Part shown: positions 6,658 to 15,883 of the stretch, piece after piece
Position numbering within the stretch: position 1 is the stretch's first letter
Layout of the letters: every line of letters begins with the position of its first letter
Origin: Aeromicrobium sp. Leaf245
GTDB lineage: Bacteria; Actinomycetota; Actinomycetes; Propionibacteriales; Nocardioidaceae
Direction of reading: 5' to 3'
DNA length: 64,000 nucleotides
NCBI RefSeq assembly: GCF_942548115.1
Contig: NZ_OW824151.1
Coordinates: 434,001 to 498,000 of the forward strand
Made by a program: the position numbers and the translations under genes
Notes under the pieces: model-generated
Told to the model about the DNA's origin: nothing
The model's input: the letters and a program-made list of their open reading frames with translations, nothing else
The model's database searches: none

Positions 6658-8346
6658 TCAGTCGCCGGCCCGGAAGCCCACGGTGGTCCACTGCGGCTGC
6701 TCGAAGGAGGTGGCGCCGACGTTCACCACGCCCTCGCGCACCGCGACCACCGACGGCGTGACCGCCAGCGGCACCACGACCGCGTCCTTGCGCAGGTCGG
6801 CCTCGAGGTCGCGCAGGGCGTCGACGAGCGCGTCCTCGTCTTCGGCGTCGCGGGCGACGTTCCACGGCTTCGCCGGCGACGAGACGCCCGTGAAGTTGGA
6901 GGTGGAGGTGATCGGGCGGAACCGGTCGCGGGCGGCCTCGGCGCCGAGCAGCGACGGGCCCCAGCTGAAGGTGAGCAGGTCGAAGTCGAGCGGCACGAGG
7001 ACGTCGGCGGTGAAGGCGTCGGGCTCGACCGACCGCACCTCGACGGCGATGCCGACCTCGGCCAGCTGCGCGGCGATGCTCTTGGCCCGGGCGGCGATGG
7101 ACGGTGAGCCACCCACCACGGGGAGGGTCAGCGTGAGCTGGTCGCCGTCCTTCGTGGCCTTCGGTGCTTCGCCGCCGGAGACCTCGTAGCCGGCCTCCTC
7201 GAGCAGCGACCGGGCCTCGGCGAGGTCGCGCTTCCGTGGCTCGGCGACCTCGTCGTAGCCGGCCTGTCCGGGCAGGACCAGCACGCTGTCGGCGGTGCTG
7301 GGCTCGGCCCCGACCGGGGTGGCCACGGCTGCGGCGAGGGCCTCGCGGTCGAGCGCGGCCGCCACGGCGCGACGCACCTCGACGTCGCGCAGCGCCCCGC
7401 GACCGGCGTTGACGGTCAGGTGCGACCACTGCGAGCCGCCGGCGTGCTGCACCCGGTCCTCGTCGACCTTGTCGTAGCCCTCGGCGTCGAGGGTCGCGAC
7501 GTCGAGCTCGTCGGCGTCGAAGGCTGCCGCCTGCACCGCGGGCTGGGCCACCCGCCACACGACCTTCGACAGCCGAGGCTTCTCGCCCCACCACCGCGGG
7601 TTGCGCTCCTGCGTGATGGTGCCGGTGGACTCGTCGACCGAGGTGACCACGAACGGACCGTTGGACGAGGTCGGCCGGTCGACGAAGCCGGTGTTGAACG
7701 TCTTGGGCTTCGACGAGGCGTTGGCGGGCAGGCGCGGGTAGACGAACAGCGGCCAGTCGGGCCGGCGGTCCTCGAACTCGACCTCGTACTCGTACGGGTC
7801 GTCGTCGGTGGTGACGTCCTCGATGTCGTCCCAGCCGTCGCTGCTCGCGACCTGGTAGGCGTCGTCGCTGCCGCGCAGCGCCTTCCAGTAGGCCGTCATG
7901 TCGCGGGCCGTGATGGCGGTGCCGCCCTGCCACACGGCGTCGGGGTTGAGCCGCACCCGGACCGTGAAGGGGTCCTCGTCGACGACCTCGACGTCGCGCG
8001 CGTAGTCGGGGTCGACCTCCCAGCCGCCGTCGGCGGTGATGCGGACGGCGTTGCCGCTGGTGGGTCCCAGCAGGCGCTCGACCTCGCTGCCGGCGGCGTC
8101 GGCGTGGGCGGGGTTGAAGTTCGTGGGCTGCTCCGCGACGGCCAGCCGCAGGGTGCCGCCGGGCTCGACGTCGGCGACGTCGGCGCGCTCCCACGCCGTG
8201 CGGGTGTCGGCGGCCTGCTGCGTGGTCGCACCCTCGGGCTGCTCGGTGTCGCCGGAGAACCACGAGCAGCCGCCGACCAGCAGGATCGAACCTGCCACGG
8301 CGGCGACGGTGCGCGTGCGGCGCGGGTGCGCTCGGCGTTGCGACAT
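6658..8346 (-). CDS. Orphan peptide-type ABC substrate-binding lipoprotein
   Basis: A 562-aa extracytoplasmic solute-binding protein, family 5 (dipeptide/oligopeptide/nickel type). The signal peptide ends in a lipobox LLVGGC (Cys about residue 27), so it is a membrane-anchored lipoprotein. Family blocks are EPGGTLRLAVAEQPTNFNP near residue 60, FTVRVRLNPDAVWQGGTAIT near 140, and the lobe-II pattern DVEVRRAVAAALDREALA. Permeases and ATPases usually adjoin such genes but none do here, so it must share a transporter encoded elsewhere or act as a sensor. It lies downstream of rplI behind a strong terminator and so is probably transcribed separately. The start is the ATG at 8346; longer frames run back through rplI. 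Confidence 0.85.
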   Translation of the reverse strand: MSQRRAHPRRTRTVAAVAGSILLVGGCSWFSGDTEQPEGATTQQAADTRTAWERADVADVEPGGTLRLAVAEQPTNFNPAHADAAGSEVERLLGPTSGNAVRITADGGWEVDPDYARDVEVVDEDPFTVRVRLNPDAVWQGGTAITARDMTAYWKALRGSDDAYQVASSDGWDDIEDVTTDDDPYEYEVEFEDRRPDWPLFVYPRLPANASSKPKTFNTGFVDRPTSSNGPFVVTSVDESTGTITQERNPRWWGEKPRLSKVVWRVAQPAVQAAAFDADELDVATLDAEGYDKVDEDRVQHAGGSQWSHLTVNAGRGALRDVEVRRAVAAALDREALAAAVATPVGAEPSTADSVLVLPGQAGYDEVAEPRKRDLAEARSLLEEAGYEVSGGEAPKATKDGDQLTLTLPVVGGSPSIAARAKSIAAQLAEVGIAVEVRSVEPDAFTADVLVPLDFDLLTFSWGPSLLGAEAARDRFRPITSTSNFTGVSSPAKPWNVARDAEDEDALVDALRDLEADLRKDAVVVPLAVTPSVVAVREGVVNVGATSFEQPQWTTVGFRAGD

Positions 8347-8372
8347 GAGGAGAGGGCTCGTGGAACGAGGAC

Positions 8373-8405
8373 GGGGTCCGGACCGGCGCTGCCGATCCGG
8401 ACCCC
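8373..8405 (-). terminator. Hairpin terminator after rplI
   Basis: Perfect 10-bp inverted repeat GGGGTCCGGA / TCCGGACCCC with a 13-nt loop, just after the rplI stop. It lacks a T tract, as is common in high-GC actinobacteria. It separates the ribosomal operon from the binding-protein gene. Confidence 0.75.
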
Positions 8406-8414
8406 GACGTCGAA

Positions 8415-8861
8415 CTACTTGGAGGCCACCACGTTGAGACGGACCTCGGCGGTCACCTCGGGGTGGACGCGCACGGTGACCTGGTGGGCACCGAGCGACT
8501 TGATCGGGTTGCCGACCTCGATACGACGCTTGTCGACCGAGCCGCCGGCCGCCTCGAGGGCGGAGGCGATGTCGGAGACGGTGACGGCGCCGAACAGGCG
8601 ACCGCTCTCGCCGGCGCGCACCGGGACGTTGACCGGCTCGGCCTCCAGGCGACCCTTGATCTGCTGGGCCTCCTCGAGGTCGTGCACGGCGCGCGAGTCG
8701 CGCGCGGCCTTGATGGACTCGACCTGCTTGGCTGCGCCCTTGCTCCACCGGATGGCGTAGTTGCGGGGGAGCAGGAAGTTGCGGCCGTAGCCGTCCTTGA
8801 CCTCGACGATGTCGCCGGGCTCGCCGAGGTTGGTGACCTCGTGCGTGAGGATGAGCTTCAT
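8415..8861 (-). CDS. rplI: 50S ribosomal protein L9
   Basis: A 148-aa two-domain ribosomal protein at the base of the L1 stalk of the large subunit. It opens [20 protein letters not shown] and has the N-domain signature [15 protein letters not shown] (about residues 22-36). A central helix connects to the C-terminal 23S rRNA-binding domain ([17 protein letters not shown]). Length is normal. It is the last gene of rpsF-ssb-rpsR-rplI, 15 bases after rpsR, and is followed by a terminator hairpin. Confidence 0.98.
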   Translation of the reverse strand: MKLILTHEVTNLGEPGDIVEVKDGYGRNFLLPRNYAIRWSKGAAKQVESIKAARDSRAVHDLEEAQQIKGRLEAEPVNVPVRAGESGRLFGAVTVSDIASALEAAGGSVDKRRIEVGNPIKSLGAHQVTVRVHPEVTAEVRLNVVASK

Positions 8862-8876
8862 CGGATCAGCCCTCTC

Positions 8877-9113
8877 TCAGCGTCCGCTGGACGTGTAGGG
8901 CAGGAGCGCCATCTCGCGGGCGTTCTTGATCGCCTTGGCGATCTGACGCTGCTCCTGCACGGACACACCGGTCACCCGGCGCGCGCGGATCTTGCCGCGG
9001 TCCGAGATGAACTTGCGCAGCAGCGCCGTGTCCTTGTAGTCGATCGTGGTGACACCGGCGGCCGCGAGCGGGTTGCTCTTCTTCTTCGGCTTCCGGATGA
9101 CTGGCTTCGCCAT
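8877..9113 (-). CDS. rpsR: 30S ribosomal protein S18, cysteine-free (Zn-independent type)
   Basis: A 78-aa small-subunit protein that pairs with S6 on the platform. The S18 core is unmistakable: [20 protein letters not shown] and the C-terminal [15 protein letters not shown]. The N-terminal segment [15 protein letters not shown] contains no cysteine, and RRVTGVS has Ser where Zn-binding forms have Cys. It therefore belongs to the C-minus type that needs no structural zinc, although it sits in the primary S6-SSB-S18-L9 operon and not beside a zinc-starvation regulator. Confidence 0.97.
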   Translation of the reverse strand: MAKPVIRKPKKKSNPLAAAGVTTIDYKDTALLRKFISDRGKIRARRVTGVSVQEQRQIAKAIKNAREMALLPYTSSGR

Positions 9114-9154
9114 GGTTCTCCTTGAACTGTGAATCTAAGAACGGGGTGTGTGAC

Positions 9155-9712
9155 TCAGAACGGGGGCTCTTCGGCAGCGGCGCCGCCGCCGCCCCAGGCG
9201 TCGTTCCCACCCTGCGGTGCAGCCTGCGGCGAGGACCAGGGGTTGGCGCTGCCGCCACCGGCGTTTCCGCCGCCCTGTCCGCCGCCGTAGCCACCGCCAC
9301 CGCCGGAGCCGCCACCGAAGTCGCCGCCGCCACCGCCGCCACCGCCACGGGAGGCCTTGGTGACCTTGGCCGTGGCGAAGCGCAGGGATGCTCCGACCTC
9401 GTAGACGTTCATCTCCACGCTGGTGCCCCGGCCGCCGTCCTGCCGCTCGTACTGACGCACGTTCAGGGCGCCGTGCACGATGACGTGCTGGCCCTTCTGC
9501 AGCGACTCGGCGACGTTCTCGGCCATCTGCCGCCACACCGAGCAGCGGATGAACAGCGGGTTGCCGTCCTTCCACTCGTTCGACTGCCGGTCGAAGGACC
9601 GGGGCGTCGAGGCGACGGTGAAGTTCGCGACCGCCGCGCCGGACGGGGTGAACTTCAGCTCGGGATCGTCGGTGATGTTGCCGACGACGGTGATGACGGT
9701 CTCGCCTGCCAT
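9155..9712 (-). CDS. ssb: Single-stranded DNA-binding protein
   Basis: A 185-aa SSB that coats single-stranded DNA during replication and repair. The OB fold (residues 1-115) begins [20 protein letters not shown] and contains [21 protein letters not shown] long Gly-rich disordered linker (about 122-160, with eight consecutive Gly) leads to the acidic tip AAAEEPPF. That tip is the docking motif for partners such as RecQ and PriA, here EEPPF in place of the usual DDIPF. It is the second gene of its operon. Confidence 0.97.
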   Translation of the reverse strand: MAGETVITVVGNITDDPELKFTPSGAAVANFTVASTPRSFDRQSNEWKDGNPLFIRCSVWRQMAENVAESLQKGQHVIVHGALNVRQYERQDGGRGTSVEMNVYEVGASLRFATAKVTKASRGGGGGGGGDFGGGSGGGGGYGGGQGGGNAGGGSANPWSSPQAAPQGGNDAWGGGGAAAEEPPF

Positions 9713-9825
9713 GGGACCAGCCTTTCGGTGTGGCTGTGGTTGCGGTGCTGGGTGGGGGTCGACGCCAGTCAACCCCAGGGCGCGGACAACGGCGGTGCCG
9801 TCGTCCACAGGGAGCTCGAGAGCCC

Positions 9826-10122
9826 TTACTTCACGTCGGGTCGGGTGACCTTCGTGCGGACGACGGACTCGTTGAGCCCGAGCTGACGGTCGAGCTCCTT
9901 GACCGTGTCGGGGGTGGCGGTCAAGTCGATGACGGCGTAGATGCCCTCGTTCTTCTTGTCGATCTCGTACGCGAGGCGGCGCTTGCCCCACACGTCGACG
10001 TTCTCCACGCTGCCTCCGTCGTTCTTCACGACGTTGAGGTAGGTGTCGAGGCTCGGAGCGACCGTGCGCTCGTCGAGATCGGGGTCGAGGATGACCATGA
10101 CTTCGTAGTGACGCAACGACAA
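9826..10122 (-). CDS. rpsF: 30S ribosomal protein S6 (TTG start)
   Basis: A 98-aa S6, partner of S18. The N-terminus [20 protein letters not shown] and the central [19 protein letters not shown] are diagnostic. The start is read as TTG at 10122 because a perfect GGAGG (10130-10134) lies 7 bases upstream and no ATG fits the family N-terminus. An internal TTG at 10116 is the only alternative. It is first in the operon, with a promoter about 75 bases upstream. Confidence 0.95.
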   Translation of the reverse strand: MSLRHYEVMVILDPDLDERTVAPSLDTYLNVVKNDGGSVENVDVWGKRRLAYEIDKKNEGIYAVIDLTATPDTVKELDRQLGLNESVVRTKVTRPDVK

Positions 10123-10197
10123 GGTGCGTCCTCCTTCGGTCTGAACGGCTACGGACGGTCCGCAGCAGGAGGTGTGCCCAGAACGGGCAACCACGGA

Positions 10198-10227
10198 AGT
10201 CTAGCCGTGCCGGTGATCGCAGGCCAA
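10198..10227 (-). promoter_or_regulatory. Putative promoter of rpsF-ssb-rpsR-rplI
   Basis: On the minus strand TTGGCC (10222-10227) and TAGACT (10198-10203) are separated by 18 bases. This fits a housekeeping sigma promoter with a leader of about 70 nt before rpsF. Confidence 0.5.
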
Positions 10228-10287
10228 ATCCGGCCCAGACCCGGTCGCACGTCCCCGTCGCACCCCCCGGTCGGTGGGGGTCGGCGC

Positions 10288-10293
10288 TAGCGT
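10288..10293 (+). promoter_or_regulatory. Leaderless -10 box (TAGCGT) of the MOSC gene
   Basis: TAGCGT, then GGCGGG, then the GTG start at 10300. The six-base gap implies a leaderless mRNA. Confidence 0.6.
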
Positions 10294-10299
10294 GGCGGG

Positions 10300-10908
10300 G
10301 TGCAGGACGCGCTACCCACCGGCTTCGAGCCGGTCGACCTCGAGATCGTCGGGCTCGTCGTCTCTCCACGGCACCGCTACGACGGGCGCCCCTCCGACGG
10401 ACCGAGGCCGTCCGTCGCGGAGGCCACCGGCGGCACGGAGCGGGTGTCGTCGGTGCAGGTGCGAGCCGGCAAGGGTCTGGTGGGCGACCGCTACTTCGGC
10501 ACCCGGCACCGCTTCGCCGCGGTCACGTTCCTCGCCGTGGAGGAGCTCGCCCGGGTGGGCGCCGACCTCGATGCCTCCGGGCTCGACCCGTTCCTCACGC
10601 GTCGCAACGTGCTCACCCGGGGGCTCGACGTCGAGTCGCTGGTGCACAGCGAGTTCACGCTCGAGGTCGGCGGGGCCCGCCTGACCTTCCGCTCGCTCAC
10701 CCGGGCCAACCCCTGCGCGTGGATGGACGTCGTGCTGGCGCCGGGGGCCCACCAGGCCATGCGGGGGCACGCGGGCATCCGGTCCGAGCCGCTCGACGAC
10801 GGCGAGCTGGCCGTCGGCCCGGCGCGGCTGGTGGCGGTGCGACACCTGAGCCCCGACGACGCGGCGCAGCTGCGGCGCGAGGCGCTGGCGGCGGCCCGAC
10901 GCGGCTGA
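10300..10908 (+). CDS. MOSC domain protein
   Basis: A 202-aa single-domain MOSC protein. This fold forms the C-terminus of molybdenum-cofactor sulfurases and handles the Moco or sulfur ligand through a conserved Cys. The N-terminal strand is [20 protein letters not shown]. The [21 protein letters not shown] segment and the invariant Cys in [17 protein letters not shown] (about residues 134-150) are visible. Only the MOSC domain is present, so it is a stand-alone YiiM/MOSC-type protein whose substrate is unknown. It is convergent with the alkyltransferase-like gene. Confidence 0.85.
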   Translation: MQDALPTGFEPVDLEIVGLVVSPRHRYDGRPSDGPRPSVAEATGGTERVSSVQVRAGKGLVGDRYFGTRHRFAAVTFLAVEELARVGADLDASGLDPFLTRRNVLTRGLDVESLVHSEFTLEVGGARLTFRSLTRANPCAWMDVVLAPGAHQAMRGHAGIRSEPLDDGELAVGPARLVAVRHLSPDDAAQLRREALAAARRG

Positions 10909-10921
10909 CGTCGACCCCGGC

Positions 10922-11260
10922 TCAGCCGCGCGCCGGCCGGACCCGCCCCTCGTCGTCCACGCGATGCCCCTCCGCCTGCAGGAGCGAGGTGGCCGCCTCG
11001 CGGTGCTGGCGGTAGAGCCGGCCGTTCGTGGGCAGGACGCGCCACCAGGGCAGTCCCGGGACGCGACGCAGCACGTTCGCGACCGCCTGGCCCGCCCCGG
11101 GGTGACCAGCCTCCAGGGCCACCTCGCCGTAGGTCAGCAGCTCGCCGGGCGGCAGGGCGCCGACCACGTCGGCGACGCGCTGCTGGAACGGCGTGAGCCG
11201 GTCCGGCGGGTCGGCGTGCCCGCCACCGGGCAACGGCATGGTGGAGGCGTCGTCAGCCAT
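10922..11260 (-). CDS. Alkyltransferase-like protein (ATL)
   Basis: A 112-aa protein of the O6-alkylguanine DNA transferase fold: LTPFQQRVADVVGALPPGEL, TYGEVALEAGHPGAGQAVAN and LLQAEGHRVDDEGRV. The catalytic PCHRV of the transferase is replaced by PWWRV (about residues 74-78). Trp in place of Cys defines ATL proteins, which bind O6-alkylguanine, flip it out and hand the lesion to nucleotide excision repair instead of repairing it directly. ATG start; a second gene (MocR type) lies upstream on the same strand, 40 bases away. Confidence 0.88.
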   Translation of the reverse strand: MADDASTMPLPGGGHADPPDRLTPFQQRVADVVGALPPGELLTYGEVALEAGHPGAGQAVANVLRRVPGLPWWRVLPTNGRLYRQHREAATSLLQAEGHRVDDEGRVRPARG

Positions 11261-11300
11261 GTCCCCAGTGAACCCCAGACCTGTCGTGGGTGCAGCCGCG

Positions 11301-12683
11301 TCAGCGGGGCCGACGTCGGGACGGACGGTCGTCGAGACCCCGGACCAGGGCGCCCAGGGCGGCGTCGAGCTCGCGGTCGCTCACGCCGCCGAAGCCGACC
11401 ACCAGCCCGGTGAGCCCGGAGCTGCGCGCGTAGTCGGACAGCAGCGGTACGTCGAACCCGGCACGGGCCGCCGAGCGGACGGCGGCGTCGGCCCGGTCCG
11501 GTGGGAGCAGCCAGGTCGAGTACATGCCGGCGCTCGGACCCGCCGGCTCGGCGTGCGGTGCGAGCACGCCCGCGACGCGCGGCGCCCGGTCGGCGTAGAC
11601 CCGTCGGGCCGAGCGGACCACCCGGTCGACGTACCCGTCGCGCAGCATCGACAGGAACGCGCGCTGGACCGGCCACGAGATGCCCTCGTGCCGCACCGCG
11701 CGAGCGGAGCGGACGGCGTCGAGCAGGTGCGGGGGAGGGACGAGCCAGCCGAGGCGCAGGCTCGGCGAGACCGACTTCGAGGCGGTGCCGAGATAGGCGA
11801 CGCCGGTGCGGTCGAGCGACGCGAGCGCGGGGACGGGCGCTACGTCGTAGCGGAACTCGGAGTCGTAGTCGTCCTCGACGACCACGGCGCCCCGCTCCCT
11901 CGCCGCCGCGAGCAGCGCCACGCGGTCGGCGGCGGGCAGCACGTGGCCGAGCGGGTGCTGGTGCGCGGGGGTCACGTAGGTCGCGACGACGTCGGGTGGC
12001 ACGGTCGGGGTCCCCCGGGCCGGCACGTCGACCACGGTCCGCCCCGTGGAACGGACCGTGGCGACCGCCGCCCGGTAGCCGGGGTCCTCGACCGCGACCG
12101 CACCGGCGGGCAGCACCTCGAGCAGGGCGCGCAGGCCGTCGGTGGTGCCCTGCGTGACGACGACGTCGTCGGCCCCGCACTCCACGCCGCGGAGCCGACC
12201 GAGCCGCTCGGCGATCGCGGCGCGCAGGTCGGGGATGCCGCAGGGGTCGTCGTAGCCGGCCGGTGGCGTGGCGGCGGCGACGTCGCGCCAGGCTCGGCTC
12301 CATCCCGCCCGGTGGCGCGGATCGATCCACGGCGTGCCGGTGTCGAGTCGTACGAGGCGCGGGTCCGTCGTCGCCGCCGCTGCCTGCTGAGCGACGGCGG
12401 GCGAGGGGTGGGCCGTCGCCGTCCCCGCGACGAAGGTGCCCGAGCCGTGGCTCGCGTCGAGCCAGCCCTCGGCGACCAGCTGCTCGTACGCCTGCGTGAC
12501 CACGGAGCGGGAGACCCCGAGCTCGAGGGCGAGGGCGCGACTCGCCGGCAGCCGCACGCCCCGCCGCAGCGTGCCGGCCGCGACGAGCCGCCGCACGTCG
12601 GCGGCGAGCTGCGCCGGCAGGGGCGTGGCGGCGGTTCGGTCGAGGTGCACCGGCAGCGCGGGCGAGCGCGAAGTGGTCTGCAC
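11301..12683 (-). CDS. MocR/PdxR-type GntR regulator
   Basis: A 460-aa fusion of a GntR winged helix (residues 10-80; RLPASRALALELGVSRSVVT and WLDASHGSGTFVAG) to a fold-type I aminotransferase-like domain. The PLP lysine is in YLGTASKSVSPSLRLGW, preceded by VVVEDDYDSEFRYD. MocR proteins sense PLP or amino compounds and often control vitamin B6 genes. The divergent neighbour is a PPOX-fold protein, which supports a PdxR-like role. The GTG at 12683 lies 7 bases after a TATCGT -10 box. Longer frames run into the divergent gene and were rejected. Confidence 0.88.
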   Translation of the reverse strand: MQTTSRSPALPVHLDRTAATPLPAQLAADVRRLVAAGTLRRGVRLPASRALALELGVSRSVVTQAYEQLVAEGWLDASHGSGTFVAGTATAHPSPAVAQQAAAATTDPRLVRLDTGTPWIDPRHRAGWSRAWRDVAAATPPAGYDDPCGIPDLRAAIAERLGRLRGVECGADDVVVTQGTTDGLRALLEVLPAGAVAVEDPGYRAAVATVRSTGRTVVDVPARGTPTVPPDVVATYVTPAHQHPLGHVLPAADRVALLAAARERGAVVVEDDYDSEFRYDVAPVPALASLDRTGVAYLGTASKSVSPSLRLGWLVPPPHLLDAVRSARAVRHEGISWPVQRAFLSMLRDGYVDRVVRSARRVYADRAPRVAGVLAPHAEPAGPSAGMYSTWLLPPDRADAAVRSAARAGFDVPLLSDYARSSGLTGLVVGFGGVSDRELDAALGALVRGLDDRPSRRRPR

Positions 12684-12720
12684 AACCCCGACGATAGTGG
12701 CCCTCGACGTCGGACCACTT
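12671..12720. promoter_or_regulatory. MocR operator: two direct and one inverted repeat
   Basis: AAGTGGTC (12671-12678) recurs as TAGTGGCC (12695-12702) and, inverted, as GACCACTT (12713-12720). The middle copy overlaps the regulator's -10 box TATCGT (12691-12696, minus strand). PdxR-type MocR proteins bind sets of direct plus inverted repeats, and this layout lies between the regulator and its divergent target. Confidence 0.6.
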
Positions 12721-12738
12721 GGTCGGCACGCTGAGGTC

Positions 12739-13425
12739 ATGGCCGCGATCGACACGTCACCGCTCTCCCCCACCCCACGCACGACCCTGGGTCGCTCGCG
12801 CGAGCGCGGGCTCACCGACCGTGCCGCGCTGCACGCGATCCTCGACGAGGCGCTCGTCGCGCACCTGGGCGTCGACGTCGGCGACCATCCCGTGGTCCTG
12901 CCGGTCGCCATCGCCGTCGATCCCGAGGGCCCCGACGCCGACGGCACCCTCTACGTGCACGGCTCGGTCGCCGCGCGGTGGATGACCCGATCGCGCCGAC
13001 GCACCGTCTGCGTCACGGCGACGCTGCTCGACGGGCTCGTCGTCGCGCGGTCGGGCTTCCACCACTCGATGAACTACCGCTCCGCGGTGGTGGTGGGGGA
13101 GGCGCGGATCGTGGACGACCCGGACGAGAAGGCGCGCGCGCTCGACCTGACCGTCGACCACGTCGTGCCGGGCCGGTCGGCCACCCTGCGCCGGCCCACC
13201 CGCAAGGAGGTCGCGGCCACCGCCGTGCTGGCCGTCCCGTTGCGCGAGGCGTCGGTGAAGGTGCGCGCCGGGGACCCGGTCGACGACGACGCCGACGTCG
13301 AGGTCGGCGCGTGGGCCGGCGTCGTGCCGCTGTCGGTCGTCGCGTCGAGCCCGGTGTCGGCGGCGGACTCGCACGACGTCGTGCCGACCGACGTCGCCGA
13401 GCGGGCCGCCCGGCTGGGGGCCTGA
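12739..13425 (+). CDS. PPOX-fold FMN-binding protein
   Basis: A 228-aa pyridoxamine 5'-phosphate oxidase-like split-barrel protein. Typical blocks are VDVGDHPVVLPVAIAVD, TLYVHGSVAARWM (about residues 75-87) and TLLDGLVVARSGFHHSMNYR, as in FMN- or F420-binding members near the NimA/PPOX-like group. It lacks the residues that would identify true PdxH. It is divergent from the MocR regulator, which probably controls it through the repeats between them. Start ATG 12739; longer upstream frames run through the regulator gene. Confidence 0.82.
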   Translation: MAAIDTSPLSPTPRTTLGRSRERGLTDRAALHAILDEALVAHLGVDVGDHPVVLPVAIAVDPEGPDADGTLYVHGSVAARWMTRSRRRTVCVTATLLDGLVVARSGFHHSMNYRSAVVVGEARIVDDPDEKARALDLTVDHVVPGRSATLRRPTRKEVAATAVLAVPLREASVKVRAGDPVDDDADVEVGAWAGVVPLSVVASSPVSAADSHDVVPTDVAERAARLGA

Positions 13426-13445
13426 CCCGCACTCACCACCGTTCA

Positions 13446-13528
13446 CCCCCACTCACCACGGGATGCATCCGCAGGTGGGTGGGGGAGCACCATGGTGGGC
13501 TCGCGATTCCCATCAGCCGATGGGAATC
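13446..13528. terminator. Double hairpin between convergent genes
   Basis: Two adjacent inverted repeats. The first is a 12-bp stem CCCCCACTCACC / GGTGGGTGGGGG (one G-T pair) with a 16-nt loop at 13446-13485. The second is GATTCCCATC-AGCC-GATGGGAATC at 13505-13528. They separate the convergent PPOX and aldo/keto reductase genes and probably terminate both. The second is nearly identical in its arms to palindromes near 62.0 and 63.1 kb. Confidence 0.65.
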
Positions 13529-13539
13529 ACCAGGACGGG

Positions 13540-14670
<1,131 letters not shown>

Positions 14671-14677
14671 GGACCCG

Positions 14678-14683
14678 ACGCTA
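14678..14683 (-). promoter_or_regulatory. Near-leaderless -10 box (TAGCGT) of the AKR gene
   Basis: TAGCGT on the minus strand, seven bases before the ATG at 14670. Confidence 0.5.
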
Positions 14684-14734
14684 CCGAGGTACGCCACTCC
14701 TCACCCGTCGAGCCGACCGTGGGAGGGTGCGGGC

Positions 14735-15250
14735 ATGGTCGTGGCGGTCGCGGTGCTCGGTGCGCTGACCTTCCTGGCGGTGGTGAAGGTGCTGCAGCCC
14801 ACCCTGCTGGCCCGCCGCGCGCGCCGTCTCGACGACGAGGAGCTGCGACGAGCCGCACCGTTCCTGCGCCGACGCGACGCGGTGCTGCCCGCGAGCGCCT
14901 TCGCGGTGTGCGTGGTCGCCTGCGGGTCGGCGTTCGCGTCGCTCGACGGGTCCTGGACCCTCTGGGCCGCGGGTGCGGGTGCGGCGGTGGCGCTCGGTGC
15001 GGCCGGGCGTGGATCGGCACCACGGGTCGACGCGGCGCTGCGGGCCAGGGGTGTCCCGCTCGGGGACCGTCCTCGCTACGTCTGGCTCGACCTGACCACC
15101 GCGCTGTTCGCGGCGACCTGGATCGTGCGGCTGCTCGCCACCCACGCCGCGTTCCAGCCGCTCGCCGTCACCCAGCTGGCGCTCCTGCCGGCCCTCACGG
15201 TCTGCGCCGGTGTCGCCGCATGGGTGGCGCTCCGCGACCCGGTTCAGTGA
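14735..15250 (+). CDS. Hypothetical membrane protein (171 aa)
   Basis: Not assigned to a family. Four hydrophobic segments are visible: residues 2-20 (VVAVAVLGALTFLAVVKVL), about 55-70 (SAFAVCVVACGSAF), about 77-92 (WTLWAAGAGAAVALGA) and a C-terminal pair around 135-165. Helix 1 is followed by the charged ARRARRLDDEELRRAAPFLRR, likely cytoplasmic. GGGAGG lies 8 bases before the ATG at 14735. It is divergent from the aldo/keto reductase. No catalytic motif is seen. Confidence 0.65.
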   Translation: MVVAVAVLGALTFLAVVKVLQPTLLARRARRLDDEELRRAAPFLRRRDAVLPASAFAVCVVACGSAFASLDGSWTLWAAGAGAAVALGAAGRGSAPRVDAALRARGVPLGDRPRYVWLDLTTALFAATWIVRLLATHAAFQPLAVTQLALLPALTVCAGVAAWVALRDPVQ

Positions 15251-15393
15251 CCGCCGTCCCTGCGTCTCGGACACGTCCGGGGCACTCGGGGTGTCGCCCA
15301 TGCCCCGCAACCGTCCGAAACGGAGGGACCGGCCGGGTGGAACGGGTTCCGACTCGACGTGACGTATCGTCCCCGACCCGTCACCCTGGACCC

Positions 15394-15816
15394 ATGAAGA
15401 CGGTGATCGGGGTGATGCTCGGCGTCTGCGCCGTCGCGCTCGTCGCCGCCGCGGCGCTGGGCAAGGCGCCGCTCCTGGTGCTGCCGACCCCGTGGGGCGT
15501 CGGCCTCATCGGCGTGGCCATGCTCGCCGTCCTCGCCCAGCCGTCGGCCGCCCGGTCGGCCCGCACGGCCGCCGTGGCCCTGACCACCGTCGGCTCCGCG
15601 GGTGCGATCGTCGCGTGGCTCGCCTGGCTGCGCGGGTTCGGGCACGACAACGCGGTCGGTGGCGCTCCCGACGCGATCGACTCGATGGTCGACCTCGGTT
15701 CGTCCACGGCTGCGCTCGCGCTCGCCGCGCTCCTGGTGGTCGCCGGCTCCGCCTCGTCGATGCCCGGCCGGGACCGGCCCGGAGCCGAGACCACCCCGCT
15801 CAACACCGGCGTCTGA
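15394..15816 (+). CDS. Hypothetical small membrane protein (140 aa)
   Basis: A Leu/Ala-rich protein with four predicted helices: VIGVMLGVCAVALVAAAAL at the N-terminus, GVGLIGVAMLAVLA, a third around AGAIVAWLAWLRGF, and ALALAALLVVAGSA. The C-terminal tail is short and polar. Four helices and the G-F-G-H-D-N segment resemble small actinobacterial integral membrane proteins of unknown function. The start codon ATG 15394 follows CACCCT by six bases, a weak leaderless pattern. Confidence 0.6.
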   Translation: MKTVIGVMLGVCAVALVAAAALGKAPLLVLPTPWGVGLIGVAMLAVLAQPSAARSARTAAVALTTVGSAGAIVAWLAWLRGFGHDNAVGGAPDAIDSMVDLGSSTAALALAALLVVAGSASSMPGRDRPGAETTPLNTGV

Positions 15817-15883
15817 CCCCCGACGCCGACGAGCCCGGACCGAGGTCCCGGCCGGTCTGGCGGCAACGATCAGGCGGGACCGA

